From contig JAADVB010000033.1 in NCBI GenBank assembly GCA_023334545.1, positions 1-64,000 on the forward strand: 64,000 nucleotides of DNA, given 5' to 3'. A model generated the notes under the pieces. That model worked only from the letters and a program-made list of their open reading frames with translations. It did not search any database and was not told where the DNA came from. The stretch comes from Salisapilia sapeloensis. Lineage: Eukaryota; Oomycota; Peronosporomycetes; Peronosporales; Salisapiliaceae. Shown here in pieces: positions 39,263 through 49,355 of the stretch (positions are counted from its first letter, which is position 1; every line of letters begins with the position of its first letter). Position numbers and translations under genes: made by a program.

Positions 39263-41134
39263 TTAGCTCGAGCCGTACTTTAATTTCGCGACTTGGATGG
39301 CGCTTTTGACCATATTAATCGCTCGCACGCGATCCTGTCGCAATACACTGAACGATATCAAGCCTATTAACTGTCCTTTTCGATCCACGGCCGCACCGCC
39401 ACTAAAGCCATTATCGAGCTGCGCTGCCGTCCGTAGCATCGCCTTATCGATTTCTTCACCGTCAAATTCTTGGCTGTCCGTCCCAGAGCAAATTGCATGA
39501 TGCACCGTAATGGTATTATGGCCACTACTCGGGTACCCGAACATCCACATTTCGTCTCCAGGTTCAATATTATTCGAATTCCCGACGCCAACGGGTGTCA
39601 ATTTCTTCTCCAAATCCACGGCGCCGGCGATACGCGTGACGCTCCACTTCTTCGCAATCATCCGATCGGTCACGTCACCAATGTAGAGTCCACTGGGTGG
39701 ATCTGACACGACTTCAGCTTCAATCTGCAGCAATGCATAGTCCAATTCTTCATTACAACACTCTGGTATCGCACGTGCTTGGTACTTCCACAACGGAGGC
39801 AAAGACGTTGACTCCGTAGGTGCAACGAGGATCATAAAGTCTTGACTATAGACACAGTCAAAGGTTTCGCCTTGGAGAACATGATGTGCTGTCGCGATGA
39901 GGCCCTTTTCATGGATCACAATGCCACTCCCGACGTTACAGAGCTCACCGTCGTTTGTTAAGATAGCTACACGCACAGCAGACTGTTGTACTCGTCGTAC
40001 CAGATGTGCGCGATAGTGTTTCATCTGCGCTTTCTTCTGTTTAAACTTGGCGACAGGCGTCACGGGTGTCGTCTCACTTGCGCGTACTTCGTCGTCTTCA
40101 TCATCATTAAAGTCAGCAAGACATGCCGCGGCATTTAGGAGTTTCATACGAGGTCCAAACGGGATACCCAAGTCCCGCAAGTGTCCTGCGTTCATAAGAC
40201 AAAGCGATTCGATATCGATTTCCTCTTGTTCGAACAACGGAGCGTACTTGCTTAGACCGAGAGACGCAAGTAGATTCGACATGACTAGGAAACTCTTCTT
40301 CTTCTCGGCTGCTTTCCGAGCTGTCCATCGAATAGCGAATTTATTTTTCCAGGACAATCCGTCGAAGCCGACGCCATGGATTTCACGTTGGAAAGCTATG
40401 ACACTCTCTCGTTGCGGGTGATTCTCATCGTCCCCAAACTCGCGGACGTAGAGTGGACGCCAGATCACATCTAGCATCGCGCGCTTGTACCAGAATCGAC
40501 ATGCCATACTTGCTAGACACACGTCGACGTGGTTGAGGAAGCTGAGCATGTGGGCAAAGACACCTCGTGGCACCCAGACTTTAAGTGCAATGCTGTTCAT
40601 CGGAGGCTGGTTGCCCGCGAGGACCTTGGGAAAGCACGGCTCACACACGCGGGACTTATGGGCGTGTCCTGGTAGCGCAGCTTTGTACCGCGAGCAAGTC
40701 GCGCAGAAGAGGAGACCGCAGCGACGACATCTGTGAGATCGACGAAGGAGAGAGAACTTGGAGGAGCAGTGCGCGCATCGATTGCGACTCCCTGGCGTCC
40801 ATTTGTCCATCAAGTTATTCGATGCAGCAGACATGGTTGAGAGGACACTAGAGACGGTAGACGTACGAGCACTTCGGTTCATGATAGGATTGGGAAAAGC
40901 TTCATCTGCACTCAGGGGATACGTTGTCGATCCGACCGAGTTCTGTCGACTGCGTTCGTAGGACGAACCGACTGAGTGTTGACGAGACCGCTCGGTCGGA
41001 AGCGCTGCGTTGTTGTACTGGAGCGCATACGCTGATCCATTACGGCTTCGAGATGATGGCGTGGATGCCGTGGGCGTCCCGAGGCTCATGGACCGCAGGG
41101 CTTGCGGCGGCGGCGGCATCTGACCTTGGTCCAT
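39263..41134 (-). CDS. FYVE zinc finger - SAM - trypsin-like serine protease fusion protein
   Basis: 623 residues in one exon; the ATG at 41134 is the first in-frame ATG (the frame opens at a TTG). The N-terminus is Ser-rich with an 11-residue unit repeated (SRQHSVGSSYE / SRQNSVGSTTY). A FYVE finger lies at about 120-168: CAHC, RRSHRCRRCG, CATC, CEPC. A region at about 184-230 resembles an F-box-like helix pair (VPRGVFAHMLSFLN, ACRFWYKRAM). A SAM domain spans about 285-340 (LLASLGLSKYAPLFEQEEIDI). The last 240 residues are a trypsin-like fold: His in ATAHHVL, Asp in LDYALLQI, Ser in NGFSGGAAVDRKG. The triad appears complete. This combination would target a protease to PI3P membranes; that is inference. 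Confidence 0.85.
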   Translation of the reverse strand: MDQGQMPPPPQALRSMSLGTPTASTPSSRSRNGSAYALQYNNAALPTERSRQHSVGSSYERSRQNSVGSTTYPLSADEAFPNPIMNRSARTSTVSSVLSTMSAASNNLMDKWTPGSRNRCAHCSSKFSLLRRSHRCRRCGLLFCATCSRYKAALPGHAHKSRVCEPCFPKVLAGNQPPMNSIALKVWVPRGVFAHMLSFLNHVDVCLASMACRFWYKRAMLDVIWRPLYVREFGDDENHPQRESVIAFQREIHGVGFDGLSWKNKFAIRWTARKAAEKKKSFLVMSNLLASLGLSKYAPLFEQEEIDIESLCLMNAGHLRDLGIPFGPRMKLLNAAACLADFNDDEDDEVRASETTPVTPVAKFKQKKAQMKHYRAHLVRRVQQSAVRVAILTNDGELCNVGSGIVIHEKGLIATAHHVLQGETFDCVYSQDFMILVAPTESTSLPPLWKYQARAIPECCNEELDYALLQIEAEVVSDPPSGLYIGDVTDRMIAKKWSVTRIAGAVDLEKKLTPVGVGNSNNIEPGDEMWMFGYPSSGHNTITVHHAICSGTDSQEFDGEEIDKAMLRTAAQLDNGFSGGAAVDRKGQLIGLISFSVLRQDRVRAINMVKSAIQVAKLKYGSS

Positions 41135-42339
41135 GGCTGGCTTTTTCAAAGTGTTTCGACAGGGAGTTTGTATGCGTCAAAAGTTTTCGCATCGAAAAGT
41201 CCGGAAGAGTTGACTTGCGACTTGATGGAGGCAGAGGCCATGGACGTTATCAACTCCACGTGTTGACTAGCCCGTTTTTACATGTCTATTGTCACGACCT
41301 TTGTCGAGATCTGCATGGATCTCTAGTTCAAAATGTAGGAATAAATGGGTACACTTGAAGTGTAAGGATTGGAGTACTTGATGTCTACTATTGCTACTCG
41401 ATTCTACTTTACCACGATACCTCATTGGATCTGTAGTAGCGAATGTGCCTAGTCTATACGAAAATCGAATGGGAATCCTTTCACTTTGTTTGTCAGGAGG
41501 TGTGCATGTCTTCTATAGGTAAAACTGTACGTAGAAGCCATGAAAAGGTGGTCGAAAAGAAAGAAAGTTGTGGTAGTGCAGGATGATGTAGAAAGCTTAT
41601 TAAAGATCCATGTACGGAAGCCTTCGATCGCTGTGAGTGCTATTGCGAACCTACGACTGATCAGATGTGGCGACGACTGTAAGGTCTCGCGCATATCCTG
41701 GATCGAACCCAGCTTTCGACGGATGCAATACCGCAGTCGATGGAACATCGAGTTGAAGCAAGAGATTCGCTTCGCAAACAAACTCGTTTATGACTACTTC
41801 AAGTAGATCCTAGTTACTGGTATCTTCACATTGGACGACAATGAAGAAAGAATCAAGGAATGATGTCGTGATTCCATGCTAACCAGACCATGATCCGATC
41901 GGAAATGCAAAGGAACGTCGATCACTCCGCTCACGATTCGATCGACGAGTATATATCAACCTCATGATTGAAACCAAGGTCCTTAAATTTGATTATATCC
42001 CACTATAATTCGAAACTCAAAACGAATGAGCACAAGATACACGCACATAGGATCCTCTAAAAGATTTTATGATAGATATGCACGCGCACGAGAGAGATAA
42101 AATCCAAAAATAGCAATCCACCCTCCTCACCTTATACGGAGCTCCTTGCCACGCGGCCACCCCCAACTTCAAATTGTCTCGTCGTAGGCATCTAATATTA
42201 CAGGTTCCTTGTCGCATACGCTCTATACATAAAACCTTTTATAAAGTATGATATATCACAGTTCCATCGTATTTCGAAATAGATCAGTGCCCTGGCTTCA
42301 GGCCCACAATTAAAAGTCCGGATCAGCGAGCAAGTAGAT
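41135..42339. other. Intergenic stretch with one weak small frame
   Basis: About 1.2 kb between the FYVE-protease and MYND genes. The part next to 41134 must carry the FYVE-protease promoter. Only the small frame at 41540-41806 (listed separately) looks at all gene-like; the overlapping minus-strand frame 41449-41781 has no domain. No tRNA and no clear repeat are seen. Confidence 0.5.
41540..41806 (+). CDS. Possible small basic protein (88 residues)
   Basis: An ATG at 41540 opens 88 codons rich in Lys/Arg (MKRWSKRKKVVVVQDD at the start, later RRMQYRSRW). No domain, signal peptide or membrane segment is visible. The minus strand is also open over most of it, so the coding direction is not certain. 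It is listed because it has an ATG and sits in an otherwise empty stretch; chance cannot be excluded. Confidence 0.2.
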   Translation: MKRWSKRKKVVVVQDDVESLLKIHVRKPSIAVSAIANLRLIRCGDDCKVSRISWIEPSFRRMQYRSRWNIELKQEIRFANKLVYDYFK

Positions 42340-42858
42340 ATGCCATCGCCCAACAAGGATGACGTCGAGCTATCGGAGAATGAGATCCGTTCCATGCTTC
42401 TAGGCCCGAACGGCAACTTGACGCGTGATTTCGAGGCCGTGCTCACGAAACTCTTCATCTCGTTCTTGGAGCAGCCGACGGATCGCAGTCTCACCCTCGA
42501 CAAGCTCCGTGAGTTCAGCAAAGTCTGCAACGACGGCAAGCAGTTCTCGGACGACGAGATCAAGGAGATCCAGACGTACTTCCAGTGCGATGACAAGCGC
42601 GGACTCACTTTGAAAGGGTTCAAAGACATGTACCATACGCAATCGAGCGCCGAGCCATTGGAGACGTGGCGTGACATGAAGAAGCTAGGCTACGCGCAAG
42701 ACCTGCTGGACCGACGGGAGAAGGCTCTTCACTGCCGTGTGTGTGACGCACCGTCGAACCTTGTTTGCTCTCGTTGCAAGACGGTGCGTTACTGTGGTGC
42801 GGAGTGTCAGAAGAAGGATTGGAAGAATGCGCATAAGAATGCTTGCAAACCTCTCTAA
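42340..42858 (+). CDS. MYND zinc-finger protein with EF-hand-like N-terminal region
   Basis: 172 residues, single exon, ATG at 42340. The last 42 residues form a canonical MYND finger: CRVCDAPSNLVCSRCKTVRYCGAECQKKDW ends in HKNAC, in two adjoining blocks. MYND fingers bind proline-rich peptides. The upstream 110 residues are helical and charged (LSENEIRSMLL, LTLDKLREFSKVCNDGKQFSDDEI, GLTLKGFKDMYH), with spacing that recalls a pair of degenerate EF-hands lacking good calcium loops. GC content is higher than in the flanks. Tail-to-tail with GatA (56 bp apart). Confidence 0.85.
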   Translation: MPSPNKDDVELSENEIRSMLLGPNGNLTRDFEAVLTKLFISFLEQPTDRSLTLDKLREFSKVCNDGKQFSDDEIKEIQTYFQCDDKRGLTLKGFKDMYHTQSSAEPLETWRDMKKLGYAQDLLDRREKALHCRVCDAPSNLVCSRCKTVRYCGAECQKKDWKNAHKNACKPL

Positions 42859-42914
42859 CTAGCGTGGAGAATGTAGACTTTGTGAGAGGGAAATAAAGAC
42901 ACGTTTGTTTTTTT

Positions 42915-44735
42915 CTAGTCTAAAGATACGCCCGTGTACTTTTCAAAGTTACTTTGGCTCTCGAGTACTTGTGCTACTTGCAACATGGCATCTTCTCGTC
43001 CATGGCCGCTTAACACTTGTAGGCCGAGTGGAAGGTTGGAAGTCTTTGTTAAGGCAGTAGGGACGGAGAGAGCAGGGATGCCAGCCATGTTCGCCGGGAC
43101 GGTCATCACGTCGTTCAAGTACATAGCGACCGGGTCGTCAGACTCCTGCATCTCCTTCATATCGAGCGGACCTGATGGCGTTGTGGGTGTCAACAACGCG
43201 TCGACTTGTTCAAAGCACGACTCAAAGTCCTGTCGAATGCGTTGACGAAGGAGGACAGCGCGTTCGTAGTAGTCGCTCATGGCGCCAGCTGATAGGACGA
43301 ATGTACCGGACAAGATACGTCGCTGTACTTCGTCTCCAAAGCCTTCGGATCGAGTACGTTTGTACAGGTCATGGAGAGCATCAGACTGATCGTTAATCGA
43401 TTCCAACGGTATGTCCTTGGCTCTATATAATGTGTGAGATCAAGACGGCCGAAATGGAATGTAAAGTCTACCGATGGCCGTAGCGAACACCGTCATAACG
43501 AGATAGATTGGAGGATGCCTCTGCACAAGCGATGATGTAGTAGGCGGGGATACATGTCTTTGTCATGGGTAAGGAAACCTCGACGACCGTTGCTCCTATT
43601 CATAATTGTCAATATATCGTAGGCGTTATCCTATGTAACATGTAGTCGTACCTGCATCTTTCAGGTGTTTAATGCCTTGGTCCCAGACGTCGATAATCTC
43701 CTGTGGTAGTTCTTCGACAAAATATTCCTTTGGAACACCAATGCGTACACCTTCTAGCGACGTGACCTGACTCTTGCGAACGTCCGAACACTAGTGCACA
43801 TGGCATGAGCTAGAGTCACGAATGAAAGGAAGATGGTCGTACCCAATCGACAGGTAGTGGGGTTTGCATGCATGTCGAGTCTTTGTCGTCTGGACCGCTC
43901 ATGGCCTCTAGCACGACAGCAGCATCGGCCACTGTGCGTGTAAATACGCCTGGAGTGTCCAAGGAACTTGCGTACGAGATCATGCCATGGCGTGAAATAC
44001 GTCCATAGGAAGGTTTAGTGCCAACGACACCGCAGTACGCTGCTGGCTATAGCCATATATTCATCAGATAGATTCGTATACAAGGAAGAAAAGGAGCGTA
44101 CTTGTCGAACAGATCCACCAGTATCGGATCCAAGAGCAGCAAAGCAGCACCCAGAGGCAATGGCGGCGGCACTGCCACCAGAGCTACCACCAGCTACGAT
44201 CTGCTTGTCTTTGGGTGACCACGGATTGATTGTGGCTCCATGGTACGAGTAGACTGTTGCAGATCCCATGGCGAACTCATCCATGTTCAATTTGCCAAGC
44301 GGAATGGCTCCTTTATTCAACAGGTTGGCCGTCGCGGTGGATTCGTATGGAGCAACAAAGTCTAGCGAGTGGCATTAGCAGCGATAGACGATGGATCTAG
44401 TGTATCATGAATATCGTACTGCTGAGCATTTTGGACGAAGCAGTGGTCGGTGTGTCCTTCATGCAAAAGATGTCTTTAACACCGATGGGAATGCCATCTA
44501 AAGGACCGAATGCAGCGTTCTTGGCACGTCTGTCATCCGAATCCTGCGCAAGCGATCGAGCTCGATCAAAGTCTGTGTGGACAAACATGTTGAGCGACTT
44601 GGTTGCTTCAATCTGACGAATGCAAGCTTCCGTGAGCTCCATGGCAGTCGTTTGTCCACTTTGCAGTGCTTTGGATGCCTCCATTAAGCTCTTGCGAGTC
44701 CAGTCACTCGCATATCGCTGCTGTAGACTCGCCAT
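42915..44735 (-). CDS. GATA: Glutamyl-tRNA(Gln) amidotransferase subunit A, mitochondrial type (GatA/QRSL1)
   Basis: Six exons: 44735-44420, 44361-44102, 44046-43843, 43790-43652, 43595-43472, 43422-42915 (516 residues). It supplies ammonia by amide hydrolysis for converting Glu-tRNA(Gln) to Gln-tRNA(Gln), probably in mitochondria. Amidase-signature motifs: [11 protein letters not shown] (catalytic Lys), the Gly/Ser-rich core [16 protein letters not shown] with the cis-Ser, and [16 protein letters not shown] (nucleophile Ser) rebuilt across the exon 2/3 junction. RYGHR and later [12 protein letters not shown] follow, as in GatA. An in-frame ATG at 44855 would add 40 residues that could be a longer presequence; the shorter start keeps a basic [10 protein letters not shown] leader. 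Five introns make it one of the most split genes here, with the FHA and vasohibin genes. Confidence 0.92.
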
Positions 44736-45086
44736 ACTAGATCTAGCGGAGCTCCATCTAGTTGCGTACACATTGCATATCACATACTTGTACTGGAAAG
44801 CATTTATTTCATTGCAAAAGTACCTTAGTCGTCTAGCAGAAGGTAGTACTCTCATCCTGAGCTCAATCTCCACGTCAGGTCACTTGGATGTCCAAACGTC
44901 TCGTAATACATCGTTTATTTCGATACAAAGTCTCGTTCGTGATTGCATTTCGGACCTTTTTCTCATTGGTAGAAAATTTAAGTTTAAGCTTTGATTGGCT
45001 GAAAACCCCTCTGATCGACGACTGGCGGAGGTGGACACCAAAAGCACGCATCGCTTCCATTCCCAAGCTAAAGCACCGACAATCAG

Positions 45087-45146
45087 GTATGTTCATGTCC
45101 ATGTATGGCCATGTAGATGCATTTTCATTTACAATTTGTCTATTAG
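45087..45146 (+). other. Intron in the 5' untranslated region of the eL28 gene
   Basis: A GTATGT donor at 45087 and a TATTAG acceptor ending at 45146 place a 60-nt intron so that the second exon begins one base before the ATG. The exon upstream of the donor contains no ATG in the likely transcribed part. Leader introns that stop right before the start codon are common in highly expressed ribosomal-protein genes. Confidence 0.7.
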
Positions 45147-45147
45147 A

Positions 45148-45622
45148 ATGGGTTCCGACACTCTCACGTGGCTCGTCACCAAGAAGACTTCTTCCTTCCG
45201 TGTGAAGCGCGACAAGGCCGAGTTCTCGGCTGAGCCGTTCAACCTCATGAACCGCAACTGCGAAAAGTTCTCCGGTTTCTCTGCTGTCAAGGGTGCTGAC
45301 ATTGCCCTTAAGGACGGCAAGATCAACTTGACCACCAAGAAGGTCAAGCACCCGCAGCAGCCTGCCAAGGCTCGTCACGTCGTCCCGCTCCGTAAGGGCG
45401 CTCGTGCTGGTGCCAAGACCATTGACGCCAACATCGCCAAGAACCACTACCGTGCGGACCTCCGTTCTGCTGCTTTGGCTCGCTGGTCGCGTCTCAGCAC
45501 CGTCTCCAAGATCGAGAAGGGTGCGTCCTGTCGTTGTTTCTACCTCATGATCCTCTTGTACTTACACGACTGTAGGTGTCCTGAAGAAGCGTGCTATCCG
45601 CAGCCGTCGCGTCAAGGCCTAA
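45148..45622 (+). CDS. RPL28: 60S ribosomal protein eL28
   Basis: Two coding exons, 45148-45520 and 45576-45622 (139 residues). The N-terminus, TLTWLVTKKTSSFRVKRDKAEFSAEPFNLMNRN in adjoining blocks, matches eL28 ([28 protein letters not shown] in animals). The middle has AKTIDANIAKNHYRADLRSAALAR, like the [21 protein letters not shown] block, and the basic tail KKRAIRSRRVKA sits in the second exon. The phase-1 intron splits the Gly before VLKK. Codon use is strongly biased to C/G-ending codons, as expected for a translation gene and unlike the AT-rich neighbours. It is head-to-head with GatA. Confidence 0.93.
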
Positions 45623-45826
45623 GTATCTCTTGCCTGGGCAGTGTCCATGAGTACGAATCTACGAGACGTAGGTTTTGCTCGTGGCGTGAGGGGATAAGTA
45701 AAACAAGGGAAATACAGGGAACTACAGGTGCTTGTTTCTCTACTTTGGAACGGAATTGTTGTCAGTTGGATAGAAGCAGTTTTTACCTTGTTGTAACTTT
45801 CGTTGACCAGTCGCTTTCATTTGACC

Positions 45827-48678
45827 ATGCCTGGGTTACGCCTCCAATCGGAGCAACCAGACGCCTCGGTCGTGCATGACTTACGGTCGTCTCGAACGTT
45901 GCTTGGGAAAGGAGCGTCATGTGATGTGGTCGTAAATGGTAATGACGTCCAGGACGTACATGCGGTGATCCAATTGGACGCTGGAAAACATGCTCGGCTC
46001 GTTCCATTATCCGGTACGAATGGACCGTGCTATCTTAATGGGAACTTAGTGCATCCTGATGGGATGGTGATTGCCCATGGAGATCAAATTACTCTAGGAG
46101 ATACTTCCGAGCCGCTCTACTTTGATGACTATAAGAATGAACAACCATCGAGTACCACATCGCCTCATTACTCGGTGGACTCTACTCGGCAGTCGACATC
46201 ATTAAAAAGTGTCGAGTTCCGTCGAGCTTTAAATGCTTTACGAGGAGACAAATCCACAAAGGCACGTCGTTCAGTACTAGCGAATTCATCTTTTAATGCC
46301 AGGCGTAGACAGGAAGGTAGTTCAGCCTCAAGTTCCAAGGACCAACTAAATCGGTTTTTAGCAGAAGCTTCCTCGGACTCTGTCTTGAGTAACTTTGTAG
46401 ATAAGAAACTCGGTAGAAGTCAAGGAAAGGAATCTCGACGGAAATTGTCTGTCTTGGAACCTCCTCCGTCGCTATCGTCTTCAGCTGTCTCGTCGGTCAG
46501 ATCTTCTATTGAGAGTCAAAAGAATCGTGAGCAATTGAATGAGCCTAAGAGCTCAAGAATGCTGTCAACAAAAGAGCGAAACCAAGCTGAATTAGAAAAA
46601 CTACGACTCTCGCAGCAAGTTCGGGAAATCAACAAAGTATGAATGTTACATAGCTACCCGTCATCCATTGATTACTTTGATGACTCTTGCAGGTACTAAA
46701 CGGATCGCTCGACTTTAAATCAAGCTATCTCAGTGAAGACAAAATCAATCCATCCATCCAAAGCTCGATAAAAGATCAAAGCAGCATGGGATCACGCCAT
46801 GCAATTGGCAATGAATTCGTGCATTCGTCATCCATTTCCCAAGCCAAGTTTCTACAGCGACGGAAATCACTGGTAGACAGCACCAGCTCTCACAATCTGC
46901 ATAAAACTTTACTTCAAAGCACGGAGAGCCAAGATGATCTTGCCCACAAGGGCGACAAGAAAGATTGTGGCCCCACATTGGTAGATAAAGCTGTGGGATC
47001 ATCAAAACCAATGGAGTTACCACTTCCATCGGTCGATCCTAAAGATAAATCCCATCAACGCACTCGTTTGCATCAAATGGCGATTGATAAATTTATTCGA
47101 AACAAGCAGCGTGAAATTGTAAGCGATGCTTATGTGCAGTGGGTGCGTAGCGTTCGTATCTACAAAGAGCGGCAACATCATCTGCAAATACAACTTAAAA
47201 ACGTTTATACTCGATTGCAAAGATATAATCGAAAGGATACTTTTCATGCATGGCGAAATTTGATGGTACACCACGACACTCTTCTGGAGAATAGGCTCAC
47301 GACGATGAGAGCTCATGTGGATCGAAGGCGATTGTCAAATATGTGGCATGGATGGATGCATCATATCTCGGATATTAAACGAAAGCATTCAATTCTTCGG
47401 CTACTGATCCTTCAGCGAAGGAAAAATGTGTTACGTGGTGGGATGAAGAAGTGGCTATCTCTCGTAGCTCCTTCCTCTGACCCACATGTGAACGATGATG
47501 AACGGGATGAGCTAATGTGCCGCATAATTGATCAAAGCCTTCGAAAGAGAGTTGTCCAACGGTACTTAAGCCAATGGAAGGAATGTGTTCAAGCACATAG
47601 GAGACGTTCAAAGCAGTTAAAAGGTGTTTTGGCACTTCTCGCTGTTAAAAGGAAATTGAAGTGGTGGCACGTGTGGCGACAGAATGCTTACAATGTGAAG
47701 ATCTCTTTGGAGGTACAACAGGGAGCTAAGGAATACATGACACTGAAAGGAGAGTGGCAAAGACAGAAGCAGCGTGTTGAAGAAGGTGAACGTAAAATTC
47801 AAGCTCTGCATCAAAAGTTATCGATGGCAGAGCACCAGTGTGACGAGTTAAAGAGAAGTCACAACCAAGCTGAGCCACAAGAGGTACAAAAAGCTATACA
47901 CCTACTTTTATATCAGTAAGCCAACGCCATTATGTTTTGTACTAGAAAATAGACAAGAAGAATTGCAAGCGTATCAAGCAGTTTCTCGAAGAGACAGTGT
48001 CTCAGGTACAAATCCTCGTATTGATCCGAAAATAAGTATGAATACTAACGGTGTGCCCCAAAGACGGATAATCATATTTTCACACTCAGCTCGAAGCTGG
48101 AGGAACTAGTGGAGCTCTCTGACGTTGATGTAAAACGAGCTCAGCTTCAAGCTGCTTCTGTACGTAACGCATTCAGCCTAATTCTTGTAGATTATAATTT
48201 GAAATGTGCTGTAGTTCTTAGTGGAGACGATGGTCGACCAGAAAGTCAAGATCGCAGAAACAGAGGTACAAGAGCTCCACAGCATCCGAGATAGCCTCAT
48301 CAACAGAGCTGCCTTAGCAGAAGCTCCTGTACCCACGGATTTGGACATCAATGAATTTCTCGAGAACAGCAAAAGCGGGTACATGTTCGCTATCGTAAAG
48401 CAGGTACGAGAGCCTGTAGCATCACCCTGATGAAGTTGATTAAACAAGTATAAATTATTTAGCGTCTTAAGAGGTACACTCAATTGCTGCAAGGAATAGC
48501 AGAACTGGCGGCAATGGATGCAGATGGCGAAGCTGATGGAGGAAAACTACGACACGCCATGTACTTGGTTCAAACTGTCGGGCGACGGGCCTCGGCGCAT
48601 TTGACAACGATGGTTCAGTTACATTACAACAGTAGGATGGATAAGTCAGATCCACCGTCACTAGCTCGAAAGGCATAA
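45827..48678 (+). CDS. FHA-domain protein with Sfi1-like Trp repeats and coiled coil
   Basis: Six exons: 45827-46636, 46693-47883, 47946-48005, 48064-48159, 48215-48403, 48463-48678 (853 residues, all junctions phase 0). Residues about 18-95 form an FHA domain (LLGKGASCDVVV, VHAVIQL, GPCYLNGNLVHP), a phosphothreonine reader. Residues about 393-609 show a basic helical stretch with Trp at regular spacing: AYVQWVR, TFHAWRNLM, MWHGWMHH, GMKKWLS, YLSQWKE, WWHVWRQ. This is the pattern of Sfi1 centrin-binding repeats. The rest is coiled coil, and five short introns interrupt it. A role at centrosomes or basal bodies is an inference. Its stop lies 8 bp from the stop of the convergent CENP-X gene. 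Confidence 0.85.
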
Positions 48679-48686
48679 TACATCTA

Positions 48687-49028
48687 TTAAAAGTCAAGCA
48701 GTAACTGCGCTAGTATTTGCTCTACATGTCGTGGCTCGACGGTATCTGCGTCATCTACCATAGCCTCCACCTGTGCTCTATGCAAAGCTTCGATTACGAA
48801 AAGCTTGAGGTATTCACTACTAAGTTTCAGTGCATCCTGGTTAATCTTGGTAACTTGCGTAGCTGCTGATCGAATATCGTCCCTGGCATTCCTGTCACTC
48901 TCATCGTCGCTACCATCCACACTAATGATTTCCGTTGCGTTTTCTTTTTCCTCCGCAGTCACCGCATTTTCTTGTGCCTCCCAGACCTGTCGAAAGATGC
49001 GTTCAACGACACTCTTCTTCAGGCTCAT
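48687..49028 (-). CDS. CENPX: CENP-X/MHF2 histone-fold protein
   Basis: 113 residues, single exon; the start is the ATG at 49028 (the frame opens one codon earlier at GTG). With CENP-S/MHF1 it forms a DNA-binding histone-fold tetramer that works at centromeres and with FANCM in Fanconi repair. The diagnostic C-terminus is ALKLSSEYLKLFVIEALHRAQVEA, a linker with EPRHVEQIL, and the final AQLLLDF; human CENP-X ends VLPQLLLDF. The N-terminal helix KKSVVERIFRQVWE fits the family. An acidic insertion of about 35 residues (SVDGSDDESDRNARDD) makes it longer than the animal protein (about 81). It is remarkable to find it in the same window as FANCE. Confidence 0.87.
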   Translation of the reverse strand: MSLKKSVVERIFRQVWEAQENAVTAEEKENATEIISVDGSDDESDRNARDDIRSAATQVTKINQDALKLSSEYLKLFVIEALHRAQVEAMVDDADTVEPRHVEQILAQLLLDF

Positions 49029-49355
49029 CACTCGTCTGCTTAGCTTGTCTGATATGTTGTTTGGTAGTCATTTTATCCGGACAGACACCAACTATATGCA
49101 TTATTCTGAAATGGCATTTTCTCGTCTATCTACTTCGATATAATCGCTCTGCTCCTGCATACCTCAACTAGCCTTTTGCATGAGCTTCAATAAGATAGAC
49201 GTATGCAGATCGAACTCTTCTGCAATGCTCATGAGTTTACTTTTCAATCCCATAGTATATTCAAGTACATTGCATTGCGGGAGTCCCATATATTAATCAA
49301 GTTTAATTGTCGTGACGGATCCATATCCAAACGCACTTGAACATCAAGAGATAAG
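49029..49355. other. Divergent promoter region, no gene seen
   Basis: 327 bp between the CENP-X start (minus) and the ribokinase start (plus). No domain-bearing frame or RNA gene is seen. It must hold both promoters. Confidence 0.5.

Noticed and set aside
44995-45879. A 294-codon open frame running through the eL28 gene toward the FHA gene
   Set aside because: It reads through both eL28 introns and past the real stop; eL28 conservation requires the spliced model, and the frame starts without ATG.
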